The notes under the pieces were generated by a model that had not been told where the DNA came from, searched no databases, and worked only from the letters and a program-made list of their open reading frames with translations. The position numbers and the translations under genes were made by a program. 64,000 nt of DNA, from assembly GCF_019890615.1 (NCBI RefSeq), contig NZ_JAINVZ010000013.1, positions 1 through 64,000 of the forward strand, in the 5' to 3' direction. Of this stretch, positions 7,939 through 17,504 are shown piece after piece. The DNA is from Streptantibioticus parmotrematis. GTDB taxonomy: Bacteria > Actinomycetota > Actinomycetes > Streptomycetales > Streptomycetaceae. Position 1 is the first letter of the stretch. Each line of letters starts with the position of its first letter.

Positions 7939-10482
7939 ATGACCGACCGGACAGGCCGACCGCGACATCACGTTGAGGTCCTGATCGAGCGTCATGAGGC
8001 CCTGATCGTCCTGCGTGGCCAGTCCGGCGCGGCACTCGGCCCGACGGACCTCGCCGACCTGACCCGTGCACTGAGCCTGCACGATGGCGTCACCACGGTG
8101 TTCGCTGATTCCCACGCGGTGGGCTCGTCGGACTTCTGGAGCCGGTTGGCCGAGGTGCTCGACGAATTGAAATCGGCTGGGGCGGTCGGCGTGCGACTGG
8201 CGGTGACCGGTGCCGGTGACGAGCGGCCGGGCCGCCCGGCCACAGCGCGGTGGGTCGCCGACGCCTGGAAACTTCCGGTCGAGGCGCCTGACGGCGCGGC
8301 GTTCGTCGTGCCTGGGGGTTCGCTGTACGTGGTGGGGCCCGCCGGTGGGCCTGGTGCGTGGCACCGGTTCCTTCCCGGGACCCGGGCCGCAACGGTGGGC
8401 GGAGCCCGCTGCCCCGCCCCAGCTTGGCAGGCAGCGGTGGAGGGCGTGCCACCACGCACCGCTGGCGGGTGCACCGTGCATCACATCCCCGCCGGCCTGG
8501 TGCTGCGGCCTGAGGCGTCTCACGCGGTACGGTCCGACGACATCTATCACGCTGTGCCCGTCGACCCGGAGCGACCGACCATCGTGGTCTTGCCGGGGAC
8601 CAGCCCAGTGCCGGTTCCCGACCTGCTCTCCCTCCTGCGTGCAGCACCGCAGCTGGCGGCGTTCCCCATCCGGCTCGCACCGGGCGGGCCGCACGACGTG
8701 CTCCCACTCGCCCAAGGTGTCGCAGACGCCCTGGACACCGAGATCGAGGTGAGCACGGGCCTGCCGCTGATTATCGGCATCGCCGCCACCGGGCGCGACG
8801 CCGCACGGTCGGTGCTGATCCGGGCGGACGGTTCCCCGGGATGGGTTCCCTTCGTAGACGCTGTCGCGTGCCAGCCGTCGACGGTGGGCGAGCCTTTGCC
8901 GGAACCGCGCCTGGTGCGCTGGACACCCCCGCTGCGGGGTGCGGCGGCCACCGGCGACGGGATGCTAGGCACGGTCGGCGGGTACCGGGTCGAGGTCACT
9001 CGATCAGGGTTGCGGGTGTCCGACGCGCGCACCGCGTTGCGGGCTGATGCCTTCCGGCAGGTGAGCGACCGCGGACCGGTGATCGAGGTCGGCGTGCCCG
9101 GCGTACCGTTGGCTGAAACGGTGTGGACCGCGCTGTCACGCGTCCTGGGGGACATCGATCCCGAGGTGCGCGAGCAGGTCATGGTGCACGTGCACGGAAC
9201 TCCGGTCGACCGCGGTGCCGGTCTGCGACGCCTCGCCGACCGGTTCGGCCTGCCGAGGCTGTGGGACCGCTCCGCGGTGGGCGCCCCGTACCTCCCGCCG
9301 GACGTCGGTTCCCTACCGCTCTCCCGTGGCCCGGCCCGCCCGATGACCCGCCCCGAGCCGCCTGGGGGTGCCGACGTCACCTGGGCCGAACACCGCTCAC
9401 CCGTGCCCCGGACCGAGTTGACCGGCGCGCTCCGCCCTGCCTGGGCGGTGGACGTCAATCTGGAAGGCGCCTGGGACCACCTGAGCGGCGGCCGCCCGGC
9501 CGCGCCTCCCCGTCCGGCGCTGGAGGAGGTTCCCCGACCGGCGTGCGGCCCCGACCTCGAAGAGGCCTGGAACCACCTGAGCCGGCAGCGCGCCCGGACG
9601 GAACCGCGGCCCGAGGCGGAACCATTGGGTGCCCCCGGGGGGCCCGTCATCGGCCGGACGCCGGAGCGGGCTCCCGCGGTGCCGGAGGCGGCGCGCGCTG
9701 CCGCCGCCCGCGTCCCGCGCCTCGGGTACCGCAGCACTTACACCGACCGCAGCGCGCTGCGCGTCCTGGTCGGCCCGGCCGGCTCGGCGCACACGGACAA
9801 CATCGACCAAGCCGTCTCCCGTCTCGGTCTGCTGGGTGAAGCGGGACGTGAGGCGGCGGCAGCCGACCTGACCGCCCTTGGCTTGTATCTGGACGCCGAC
9901 TCCGAAGAGGCAGCGCTTTCCCATGCCCACCTCGCTCGCGCGCTGCGCGCCGGTGACGACAGCCTGTACCCCTACGCGGCCTGTCTCGTGTCGAGCCTGC
10001 GCCTGGTGCCTGCTTACCGTGGGATTGTCCTGCGTGGTGCCGGCCCGGGTCCGGCGGTGGTGGACACCCTGGAGGTCGGCGGCCTGCTTCAGGACCCCGC
10101 ACCGGTGAGCGGAATCGTGCTCGGGCCGGGAAAGCCCACGGCGCTGCCCAGGGGGCCGCGCTACGCCGTCTGGTCAGTCACGGGGCGCCGACTGCGGCGG
10201 GCCTTCCCGGGGGCGGACGACGAGGTGCTGTTCGCCCCGGACACGCCTTTCCGCGTCCTGGAAGTCCGCAGGGCGGGTGTCTCGCCGGTCGTGCTGCTGC
10301 GTGAACTGCCCCCGCACGGCGCGGTGTCCATCGCGCGCTCGGCGCAGGAAGGCCCGGTCGAGCTGGACGAGGCGGACCATGCGGCGCAACTGCGGCTGGA
10401 CGAGTCGCTCAAGTCGCTTGCGACGTCCGGCGATGCCGATTGGCCGGAGCGGTGCGCGGGACCGGTCGGGCAAGGCCCGTGA
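7939..10482 (+). CDS. Type VII locus protein with C-terminal ADP-ribosyltransferase-like domain
   Basis: 847 residues, cytoplasmic by sequence. Residues about 1-410 match the paralogue at 5625. A Pro-rich linker (about 460-590) contains two short repeats (LEGAWDHLS and LEEAWNHLS). The C-terminal region (about 600-800) has the layout of the R-S-E class of ADP-ribosyltransferases: Arg694 in AYRGIVLRG, Ser746 in YAVWSVTGR, and Glu762 in DDEVLFAPDTPFRVLEV, then a final VVLLREL strand. The acidic turn reads D-x-E rather than the usual E/Q-x-E, so activity and target specificity are open. The start is the ATG at 7939 after a GGAGGGGCAGGGA tract. It lies 163 bases after the paralogue and 215 before the first WXG100 gene. 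It could be a structural accessory protein rather than an enzyme. Confidence 0.65.
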   Translation: MTDRTGRPRHHVEVLIERHEALIVLRGQSGAALGPTDLADLTRALSLHDGVTTVFADSHAVGSSDFWSRLAEVLDELKSAGAVGVRLAVTGAGDERPGRPATARWVADAWKLPVEAPDGAAFVVPGGSLYVVGPAGGPGAWHRFLPGTRAATVGGARCPAPAWQAAVEGVPPRTAGGCTVHHIPAGLVLRPEASHAVRSDDIYHAVPVDPERPTIVVLPGTSPVPVPDLLSLLRAAPQLAAFPIRLAPGGPHDVLPLAQGVADALDTEIEVSTGLPLIIGIAATGRDAARSVLIRADGSPGWVPFVDAVACQPSTVGEPLPEPRLVRWTPPLRGAAATGDGMLGTVGGYRVEVTRSGLRVSDARTALRADAFRQVSDRGPVIEVGVPGVPLAETVWTALSRVLGDIDPEVREQVMVHVHGTPVDRGAGLRRLADRFGLPRLWDRSAVGAPYLPPDVGSLPLSRGPARPMTRPEPPGGADVTWAEHRSPVPRTELTGALRPAWAVDVNLEGAWDHLSGGRPAAPPRPALEEVPRPACGPDLEEAWNHLSRQRARTEPRPEAEPLGAPGGPVIGRTPERAPAVPEAARAAAARVPRLGYRSTYTDRSALRVLVGPAGSAHTDNIDQAVSRLGLLGEAGREAAAADLTALGLYLDADSEEAALSHAHLARALRAGDDSLYPYAACLVSSLRLVPAYRGIVLRGAGPGPAVVDTLEVGGLLQDPAPVSGIVLGPGKPTALPRGPRYAVWSVTGRRLRRAFPGADDEVLFAPDTPFRVLEVRRAGVSPVVLLRELPPHGAVSIARSAQEGPVELDEADHAAQLRLDESLKSLATSGDADWPERCAGPVGQGP

Positions 10483-10697
10483 TCCGGGCACCGGGCACGT
10501 CGTGACGTCGCGGCGCGCGACCGGTGCTGAGCCCTGGCCTCCTCCGCGCTCGGGCGCCGGTATACCGCTCCGGCAGCGGTACGCATCGAGGACGTCCTGC
10601 TCCGAACGGGGACCCAGGAAGAGGGACTTGGCGGGAAGGGTCCGCACTCGCCACGATGACGTCGAAGCTCCACGACCCGCTCTGTGAGAGGAGTGCC

Positions 10698-11033
10698 ATG
10701 GCTGACGGCCTGGCCAACTTCAAGGTAACACCCGAGATGATCAGCACCGCCGCCACTTCGTGCGACACTACGGCCGCTGATGTGGACAGCAAGCTCGGCG
10801 AGCTGAAGACCTACGTGACCAACCTGGAGAACGTCTGGCAGGGCATCGCCCAGAACACGTTCCAGGAGATGATGGTCGAGTACCAGACCTACGCGCAGAT
10901 GCTCCACAACGCGCTGACAGATATCGCGCAAGGCCTGCGTGGAAACTACGTGAACTACACGGACTCCGAGAACGCCAACCTCACCACGATCCATAACGTC
11001 CAGTCTCAGTTGTCCGCCGCCAACCTGGGCTGA
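10698..11033 (+). CDS. WXG100 protein (EsxA/EsxB-like)
   Basis: 111 residues forming the usual two-helix hairpin of ESX substrates. The turn is W47-Q-G, and the C-terminal tail has Y-T-D-S-E, matching the YxxxD/E secretion signal of type VII systems. GAGAGGAG precedes the ATG. It is 31 bases ahead of a second WXG100 gene, and the pair would be expected to form a heterodimer, as EsxA with EsxB. EccD follows in the same direction. Confidence 0.9.
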   Translation: MADGLANFKVTPEMISTAATSCDTTAADVDSKLGELKTYVTNLENVWQGIAQNTFQEMMVEYQTYAQMLHNALTDIAQGLRGNYVNYTDSENANLTTIHNVQSQLSAANLG

Positions 11034-11064
11034 CGGCTCCGCGAAGAAGAGCGAGGAACTTCCC

Positions 11065-11379
11065 ATGGCTGGTGTCGACAGCGCGAATCTGATGGTGGGC
11101 AGCGATCTCTCAGGCTCAGGCGCATGGATCAACAACAAGGCACAGGAGATCGTCGAAGAGCTCAACACACTGATCAAGCAGCTGCAGCCGATCACTGAGA
11201 CATGGACCGGTGATGCCGCCAAGTGGTACTACGGCCTCCAGCAGGAGTGGAACTACGCGGCGAACGGCCTGCTCGGCCCTGATGGCGTTCTCGGTGAGAT
11301 CGCCCAGGCGATGCACGTCAACTGGAACAACTACTCCGAAGCCGAGTGGTCGAACGTGACTAGCTGGCAACACATGTGA
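11065..11379 (+). CDS. WXG100 protein, partner of the preceding gene
   Basis: 104 residues with a helical hairpin and the W47-T-G turn at the same position as its neighbour. An aromatic second helix follows (KWYYGLQQEWNYAANG), and a Y-S-E-A-E tail fits the YxxxE type VII signal. A GAGGAAC stretch precedes the ATG. Its close spacing to the upstream WXG100 gene and to EccD downstream (41 bases) indicates one operon. Confidence 0.9.
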   Translation: MAGVDSANLMVGSDLSGSGAWINNKAQEIVEELNTLIKQLQPITETWTGDAAKWYYGLQQEWNYAANGLLGPDGVLGEIAQAMHVNWNNYSEAEWSNVTSWQHM

Positions 11380-11420
11380 CCCGACCGCCCCAGTGAACCG
11401 AGGAACCGAGGACCGGAATC

Positions 11421-12818
11421 GTGGATGAGCACTGCCGCATCACGGTCGTCGGGGAACGGCGCCAGGTGGACCTGGCCGTCCCCGCGGGCGCCCCGATCAT
11501 CAGCTACGTCGACACCCTGGCCAGTCTCTGCGACCAGAACGAGGCCGATGTCATGCCGGCCGCCTGGACCCTGGCGCCCGCGACAGGAAGCCCTTTCGCC
11601 CCCGAGTGGTCGCTCTCCGAACTGGGCGTGGTGGACGGCGAGATCCTCTACCTGCGTGACACCGTGGGTCACGAGTCCGCGGAACCTGTCGTCCACGATG
11701 TGGCCGAGCGTGTGACCGACGCCGTTGCGGGAGCCCTGGAACGCGCGTGGGACGCTCGCGCCAGGACCTTCACCCTGCTTGGTCTCGGGTTGGGCTGGAT
11801 CGTCATCGCACTGCTGGTCTTCGCCTGGCGCGACCAGGTGGACCGCGAGGCGCTCGCGGACCTTGCGTTGTTGTGCGGTTCGGTGCTCCCTGGTCTCGCC
11901 TGGGTCGCCATGGAACGCGGCTGGCCGGTCCCGCCGCCCTTGCGGATGACACTCGGCCTGAGCGCGGTGCCCACCCTGGGACTCGCCGCGTGGGCGCTGT
12001 CCCAGTCGCCGGGGCTGGGCGGTCTGGGGCTGAGCAGCTCCATGACACCGGGTGGCTTGGCGGCCACCGCGATCACCGCGGGGACGTTGTTCGGTGCCTT
12101 CGTGGCATTCATCGCCTCGCCAGGTGTCACCACCACTGCGGTACTGTTCGGCGCCGCCCTCACCGCGGTGCTCGGCACAGGCCTGGCGGTGCTCCGTGCG
12201 GACACGGTCGAGACGGCGGCGGCGGCCGCGATCGTGATCTTCGCTCTGCTGACGGTGATCCCTTCACTGGTCAGCCGGACCGTGGGCTTCGCGAGCCGGC
12301 GCATCGGCATGCGCGCCATCGAGCAGGACACCGACGAGGACGACGTCGTGGGAGCGGTGCGCGCCGCGACCCGCCTGCTCGTCACGTGGAGTGCTCTGCT
12401 CTGTCTCGCCTTCACGACCTCCGTGGTGGTCATGGCATTCTCGTACTCCTGGTGCGCCAACGCTGAAGCGGCACTGCTCGGATTCGCCTTTCTGCTGCGC
12501 GCTGGATCCGCTCGATTGGTGGCCGAGGTGGTGCCGCTCCTGGTGGCGGGGGCCATCGCCCTCCTCAGCTCCCTGTTGTTCGCACCGGCGCATCTCGGCT
12601 GGGGCGTGTGGGTCGCACCGCTGTACGCACTGCTGCTGGGCGCGGCGATGATCGTCTACGGGTTCCGTCGGCTGATGCGACGACCTGGTGTGCGTTCGAT
12701 GGAACGGCCGCGCTGGACCACGGCGTTCGGGTCGTTCCTCGCGGGAGGCGGCGTCGCCCTTGCCGTGGCGACCTTCGGTGCCTTCGGATCACTGGTCTCC
12801 CTGGGACACCACATGTGA
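11421..12818 (+). CDS. eccD: Type VII secretion integral membrane protein EccD
   Basis: 465 residues. The N-terminal 80 or so have a ubiquitin-like YukD fold (CRITVVGERRQVDLAVPAG, then GVVDGEILYLRD). After a short amphipathic stretch come about eleven hydrophobic helices from residue 110 to the end. This is the EccD architecture: the ubiquitin-like domain lies in the cytosol and the helices line the membrane vestibule of the ESX complex. The start is the GTG at 11421. EccD is the only core membrane component of the apparatus in this window; EccB, EccC and EccE are absent. Confidence 0.9.
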   Translation: MDEHCRITVVGERRQVDLAVPAGAPIISYVDTLASLCDQNEADVMPAAWTLAPATGSPFAPEWSLSELGVVDGEILYLRDTVGHESAEPVVHDVAERVTDAVAGALERAWDARARTFTLLGLGLGWIVIALLVFAWRDQVDREALADLALLCGSVLPGLAWVAMERGWPVPPPLRMTLGLSAVPTLGLAAWALSQSPGLGGLGLSSSMTPGGLAATAITAGTLFGAFVAFIASPGVTTTAVLFGAALTAVLGTGLAVLRADTVETAAAAAIVIFALLTVIPSLVSRTVGFASRRIGMRAIEQDTDEDDVVGAVRAATRLLVTWSALLCLAFTTSVVVMAFSYSWCANAEAALLGFAFLLRAGSARLVAEVVPLLVAGAIALLSSLLFAPAHLGWGVWVAPLYALLLGAAMIVYGFRRLMRRPGVRSMERPRWTTAFGSFLAGGGVALAVATFGAFGSLVSLGHHM

Positions 12819-12929
12819 GGCGTCTCGACGGGACCTCAGGCCGGCAAAACGAAACCTCCGTGGCTGGAGGGGGGACGGACAACACTCTACCGATTCGCGA
12901 CTGTGCGGAGAACGGCGAGACGCGGTGAG

Positions 12930-12963
12930 CCCCGGTACCCACGACAGATCATGGGTACCGGGG
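12930..12963. terminator. Bidirectional terminator hairpin
   Basis: A perfect 12-base stem (CCCCGGTACCCA at 12930-12941 and its complement at 12952-12963) with a 10-base loop. It sits between the stop of eccD and the stop of the convergent regulator gene, so it can terminate both. There is no U tract. Confidence 0.75.
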
Positions 12964-12982
12964 GCGCGGCAACGGTGCGGTG

Positions 12983-13669
12983 TCAGGCGGCCGGGGGAAA
13001 ACCGGGGACAGTGGCGTCCACCGACGACTGGAACTCCGCCGAGAGGAGGCCGAGTTGGATCGCCTTGCGGGTCAGATCGGCCTTGTTGCCGACGTTGAGC
13101 TTGCTCCTGATGCGTTTCACGTAGGTGCTGACCGTTGTCTCGGTCAGGCCCATGCGGCGCGCGATCTGACCGTGTGTAAGGCCGGTGGCAAGCCAGCGCA
13201 GCGCCTCCATCTCTCGCTGGGCGAGGGCGGGCGAGGCCGCGCCGGCGACCGGCTGGCGCAGTTCGGACAGCATGCGATCGGCCAGGCCGGGCGAGACGTA
13301 CACGCCGCCCTGCGCCACGGCCGAAACCGCGCGCAGGAGTTCCTCCTCGGTGGCCTGTTTGCCCACACACCCGAACGCGCCGGCGCGCAGGGCGTCAGTG
13401 ACGGGCTGCAACTGGGTGAACTCGGCCAGGATGAGCACGCGTCCGATGCCGGCGAGCGCGCCCACTGTCTCACTGAACGGCCTACGCTCGGCCTGCGGGA
13501 CACCGTAGACGATCACGTCGTAACCACGAGGGTTGGACGCGCGCAAGCCTGCCGAGTCGGCGGCCACTGCCGCGAGTTCCACCTGCGGGTGGTTCGAGAG
13601 AAGACTCTCCAGCCCGCGGCGGACCAGAATCTGCTGTTCGATGATGGCTAGTTGCGACATGGGGGGCAT
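12983..13669 (-). CDS. LuxR/NarL-type regulator with atypical receiver
   Basis: 228 residues. The C-terminal part is a LuxR-type helix-turn-helix (EMEALRWLATGLTHGQIARRMGLTETTVSTYVKRI). The N-terminal part has the length and helix pattern of a NarL receiver, but the acidic pocket is reduced to Glu-Gln (LAIIEQQ), the phospho-acceptor position reads VIVYGVP instead of the usual M-D-I, and the conserved Thr is Ala (LILAEF). The Lys is retained (GCVGKQA). Regulation by phosphorylation is therefore unlikely. I choose the ATG at 13669 behind AGGAG; a frame from 13825 lacks such a site. No kinase gene is adjacent. It lies divergent to the membrane-protein/EccA-like pair and convergent to eccD, which makes it a candidate regulator of this locus. 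Confidence 0.8.
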   Translation of the reverse strand: MPPMSQLAIIEQQILVRRGLESLLSNHPQVELAAVAADSAGLRASNPRGYDVIVYGVPQAERRPFSETVGALAGIGRVLILAEFTQLQPVTDALRAGAFGCVGKQATEEELLRAVSAVAQGGVYVSPGLADRMLSELRQPVAGAASPALAQREMEALRWLATGLTHGQIARRMGLTETTVSTYVKRIRSKLNVGNKADLTRKAIQLGLLSAEFQSSVDATVPGFPPAA

Positions 13670-13885
13670 CGCACTCCTGCTTTTCTGCGGGGTCCCGGGG
13701 CGACTGTCGAGGAAACGCGGGATTGGGAAATCGCCGCGCCTCGCCGTCCTTAATGTATCCGCAGGTATCCACAGCATGTTCAGGACGCTGTGGACTTGCG
13801 GGGTGAAAGAAATCACGTGAACCACGTCGGCCTCTCGTACGTATCACATGCCGAGTGGATTTCCCGTGATTTCCTGAGGGGAAGC

Positions 13886-13915
13886 TTGTCGCACGCGAGC
13901 CAATTCAGCTAGGGT
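13886..13915 (+). promoter_or_regulatory. Candidate vegetative promoter for the 13958 operon
   Basis: TTGTCG at 13886-13891 and TAGGGT at 13910-13915, 18 bases apart, resemble the streptomycete housekeeping consensus (TTGAC and TAGNNT). They would start transcription about 35 bases ahead of the ATG at 13958. The 288-base space also has to hold the divergent regulator promoter, which I could not identify. Confidence 0.4.
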
Positions 13916-13957
13916 TCTCACGGGATTTCATAGAGACGATCAAGAAGTGAGCTCGGC

Positions 13958-14761
13958 ATGATCGATGAGGACTGGCGTGGATTCAACTCCGCGTTCGCCG
14001 AGAGCGTCCGGCCGGAGGATCCACGGGGCCTGACGGGGCGTCGTATGCTCACAGTGAGCATCTCCGTCGTGCTGGCCGCGGCCCTTGGAGCCCTGATCTA
14101 CGGCGCGTTGGGTGGGCCAGTGGTCGCGCTCCCCGACGAGGTCAAGCCGCTCGCGCCGAGCGGAGACGCGACGCCGTACCAGGCTGGCGGGCAGCCCTCC
14201 GGCCAGACCTGGACGGGCATCGCCGGACCGAGCTGCGCGGCGAGCAGTGACGGCTCCACGGACTTCGGCGTCTACGGGTACTACACCGGCCTCAACCCGG
14301 ACCAGTCGACTGGCTGGAGCACTGATGCCACAGGTGGATATACGGGAGAGGCATGCACCGGCGGCTTCATCTCGCTTCCGGTCTCCGGGAAGCCGGCGGC
14401 GTACGACCCAGAGCGGTTCGCGCTGTGGACGTACGACTTCAGCTCCAAGTTCACCGACGCCACTTGCCAGGTTTCGACCTACGTGCCCACCAACTCCTCA
14501 CGCACGTATGTCGGTGGGGACCCCGCCTACTTCTACTACTACGGGCGGGGCTACTCGTTCGACGACCCGCAGGCCTCGCCGACCGGGGGTTTCACCGTCA
14601 ACCAGCTCGACAAGCAGGGCTCCTGGGTGGACTCTCCCTCCTTTCAAGTGACCACTGGCAAGGTGTCGGTGAAGCTTGTCAACGCCGGCGTCAAGACCGG
14701 GGCCGGCCAGGACGCCCACGTAGCCGCCGCGCAGGTGCGCCTCACCTGCACCTCGACGTGA
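13958..14761 (+). CDS. Single-pass membrane protein with extracellular beta-rich domain
   Basis: 267 residues: a short cytoplasmic N-terminus, one transmembrane helix ([22 protein letters not shown], about 30-51), then an extracellular domain rich in Gly, Tyr, Ser and Thr with four Cys that may form disulfides (PSCAAS, EACTGG, ATCQVS, RLTCTS). The pattern resembles exported beta-sandwich proteins, but I do not recognise a family. Its TGA overlaps the GTG start of the beta-helix/AAA+ gene (GTGA), so the two are translationally coupled and probably work together. Confidence 0.75.
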   Translation: MIDEDWRGFNSAFAESVRPEDPRGLTGRRMLTVSISVVLAAALGALIYGALGGPVVALPDEVKPLAPSGDATPYQAGGQPSGQTWTGIAGPSCAASSDGSTDFGVYGYYTGLNPDQSTGWSTDATGGYTGEACTGGFISLPVSGKPAAYDPERFALWTYDFSSKFTDATCQVSTYVPTNSSRTYVGGDPAYFYYYGRGYSFDDPQASPTGGFTVNQLDKQGSWVDSPSFQVTTGKVSVKLVNAGVKTGAGQDAHVAAAQVRLTCTST

Positions 14762-17478
14762 GCGCCGGGCTGCGCGTCGCCCCCCGCGGGTGGGGCACCT
14801 TCCGCAGCATCGCCGCCGCGGTTCGGGAGGCCGAGGCGGGCGCGCTGGTCTCGGTCCAGCCCGGCACATACACGGAGAATGTCGTCATCGACCGTGACAT
14901 CACCCTCGTCGCCGAAAAGGGACGCGGCACGGTCACGGTGGTGGGCGCGGGCCACGGTGCGGCCCTCACCGTGCTCAGCGCCGGTGGCACGGTCCAGGGC
15001 CTGGTGATCGAGGCCCGCGACAAGGCCGCGGCCGTCAGCGTGACATCCGGCGCGGTGGTCATCGCCGACTGCGAGATGACCGGCGGTCGTACCCAGGTCA
15101 CCGGATCAGCGTCTCCGACGATCCGCGACTGCCGACTGCACCATACCGGCGAGCTCGGCCTCCATCTGTCCGGCGACAGCCGAGCCGTGGTGGAGAACAC
15201 CGGCATCAGTGATGTGGAAGCGGTGGGGATCCTCGCCGAACACGGCGCGGATCCCAAGCTGGAGCGGGTGTCGGTCACGCGTTCCGGAAGCCACGGTATC
15301 CGGGTCACCGGCTCGGCCCGCGGCACGTTCTCGAACTGCGTGGTGTCGCACTCCGCCGCCGCCGCTGTCGCGGTGGACGGCGCCGCTTGTCCGGTGCTGC
15401 GTGGTTGCCGCATTGAGGAGAGCATGGCGTCGGGCGTCGTCGTCACCGGCGATGCCGGCGCGGATACCGGCCGGGGGAGTGCCACAGATGGCACGTCGGG
15501 AGAAGAACCCTCCGCGGGGGGCAACCTGGGGGTCGCGCTACGTGACTGCGAAGTGCGCAAGACGGCCTCTGAGGGGATCTGTGTCAACGGCCAGGCCGTT
15601 GCCTCCCTGATCAACTGTCATGTCAGCGACGTGCGGGGCGCCGGCGTGATGGTCGCGGGTGCCGGCACAGTGCGGATCGAGGAGTGCGACACCACCGACA
15701 GCAGTGGTTCCGGTCTCGCGGTGGGCGGCAGCTGCCACGTCGACGTACGCGGCGGTGGCTTCATCCGCTCCGCGGCGAACGGGGTCTTCGCGGCGGAGAC
15801 GGCTCGTCTCTCCCTCACCGACTGCGCCGTCACCAACAGCGCGTACACCGCCGTCCACGCCTGTGACAACAGCACCGTCACGGTCACCGGATGCGAGGTG
15901 CGCGGCACTCCGGAACACGGTCTACGGGCCATGGATCGCTCACTGCTGACCGTCGTGAGAACCACGATCGACGACGCGGGACTGTGTGGGATCGAGGTCG
16001 ACGGCGGAGACCTGGCGGCCCGCGCATGCAAGATCACCAAGGCCGCCACCGGGATCAGCCTGACCACCGAACACCGCCCATTGATCGAAGGGTGCGAGGT
16101 CACCTCGTGCGACGGCGTCGGGATCGATATCGGCACGGGCACCGCCGTCGTGGTGGTGGACACGACCATCAGCGAGACGGGGGCGGCGGGGATCTTCGTA
16201 CGCGAACGCGCGAGCGCCTGGATCACCGACTGCTCCGTCACGGACGCCAGGGGCACGGGCTTGGTCGTCCGGGCCGGAGCGGCGCCCCGAGTGCGCGGCG
16301 TGACCATCGCCCGGAGTGCCAAGAACGGCGTCTACGTCGGGGACGACGGTGCCGGCAGGTTCGAAGGGTGTGACATCAGCGGTACCGGATTTCCGGCGCT
16401 CTACGCCGGTACCGGCGCCGAACCACTCTTTCGCGACTGCGTCGTGCACGACACGGACGAGGACCTCAAGCTCGCGGACGGGGCGGCGCCTGTCTTCGAA
16501 CGCTGCCGGGTCAGCGAGGTCAAGGTGAGTACCCTGCCCGAAGAGGGCCTCACCAGCGACCCGGCCCCGTGGGCTGCCGGCACCCCCGCCATGATCCCGT
16601 CGCCCGCCGGAGGGCCGTCGGCGCCCACCGCCCACGGGAACGGAACACAGCAGCGTCCGGTGGAGACCCTGGCCGACGTGCTGGCCGAACTCGACGGGCT
16701 CATCGGTCTCGACAGTGTCAAACAGGATGTGGCCACGATGGTCAAGGTCATGCAGATGGTGCGGCAGCGTACCGAGGTCGGTCTCGCGGCGCCTCCGCTC
16801 AGCCGCCACCTCGTATTCGCCGGCAATAGCGGTACCGGCAAGACCACCGTCGCTCGGTTGTATGGCCGCATCCTGGCCGCGGTCGGGCTTCTCGCACGCG
16901 GCCACCTGGTGGAGGCGGATCGCGGTTCACTTGTCGGCGAGTACGTCGGCCACACCGCGCCCAAGACCACCGCGGTCTTCAAACGGGCCCTCGGCGGCGT
17001 GCTGTTCATCGACGAGGCGTACGCGCTCAACCCCGGTTCCCAGGGGAACGACTATGGCCGCGAGGCGATCGCCACACTGGTGAAGCTGATGGAGGACCAC
17101 CGCGACAACGTGGTGGTCATCGTCGCAGGCTATCCCGACGAGATGGAGCGCTTCATCGACATCAACCCGGGCCTCGCCTCCCGGTTCACACGCACGTTGA
17201 TGTTCGACGACTATGCGACGGATGAGCTCAGCCGCATTGTGGAGTTCCACGCCGACAGGCACGAGTACCAGCTGCCCGAGCAGACTGTGGGCGCCTTGCT
17301 GGAGTATTTTGAGTCGCTGGTGCGAGACGACCGTTTCGGCAATGGCCGCACGGCTCGTCAGGTCTTCCAGCGGATGACCGAGCGACACGCACAGCGCGTG
17401 GTGGAGATGACCGATCCCGCGACGGACGACCTGGTCACCCTGCTCCCGGAGGATCTGCCGTCGATAGCCGTCCGGTGA
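14758..17478 (+). CDS. Beta-helix / CbxX-type AAA+ ATPase fusion (EccA-like)
   Basis: 906 residues from the GTG at 14758, which overlaps the upstream stop. Residues about 1-590 are a right-handed parallel beta-helix: repeated turns of about 23 residues with patterns such as [20 protein letters not shown], where Asn, Asp and Cys stack at turns. Residues about 640-906 are a CbxX/CfqX-type AAA+ module with Walker A GNSGTGKT (689-696), Walker B VLFIDEA (Asp752), and an arginine finger region ([12 protein letters not shown]). In mycobacteria EccA pairs a TPR domain with this kind of ATPase and helps release or load ESX substrates; here the TPR part is replaced by a beta-helix. Its position in an ESX locus supports an EccA-like role, which is inferred. 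Confidence 0.85.
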   Translation: MSAGLRVAPRGWGTFRSIAAAVREAEAGALVSVQPGTYTENVVIDRDITLVAEKGRGTVTVVGAGHGAALTVLSAGGTVQGLVIEARDKAAAVSVTSGAVVIADCEMTGGRTQVTGSASPTIRDCRLHHTGELGLHLSGDSRAVVENTGISDVEAVGILAEHGADPKLERVSVTRSGSHGIRVTGSARGTFSNCVVSHSAAAAVAVDGAACPVLRGCRIEESMASGVVVTGDAGADTGRGSATDGTSGEEPSAGGNLGVALRDCEVRKTASEGICVNGQAVASLINCHVSDVRGAGVMVAGAGTVRIEECDTTDSSGSGLAVGGSCHVDVRGGGFIRSAANGVFAAETARLSLTDCAVTNSAYTAVHACDNSTVTVTGCEVRGTPEHGLRAMDRSLLTVVRTTIDDAGLCGIEVDGGDLAARACKITKAATGISLTTEHRPLIEGCEVTSCDGVGIDIGTGTAVVVVDTTISETGAAGIFVRERASAWITDCSVTDARGTGLVVRAGAAPRVRGVTIARSAKNGVYVGDDGAGRFEGCDISGTGFPALYAGTGAEPLFRDCVVHDTDEDLKLADGAAPVFERCRVSEVKVSTLPEEGLTSDPAPWAAGTPAMIPSPAGGPSAPTAHGNGTQQRPVETLADVLAELDGLIGLDSVKQDVATMVKVMQMVRQRTEVGLAAPPLSRHLVFAGNSGTGKTTVARLYGRILAAVGLLARGHLVEADRGSLVGEYVGHTAPKTTAVFKRALGGVLFIDEAYALNPGSQGNDYGREAIATLVKLMEDHRDNVVVIVAGYPDEMERFIDINPGLASRFTRTLMFDDYATDELSRIVEFHADRHEYQLPEQTVGALLEYFESLVRDDRFGNGRTARQVFQRMTERHAQRVVEMTDPATDDLVTLLPEDLPSIAVR

Positions 17479-17504
17479 GCGGAACGCGTCAGAGAGCCCG
17501 TAGC

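Noticed and set aside
13958-14761. Possible lipoprotein signal in the membrane protein
   Set aside because: There is no Cys in a lipobox after the hydrophobic helix; the first Cys is about 45 residues further on, so it is better read as a single-pass anchor.
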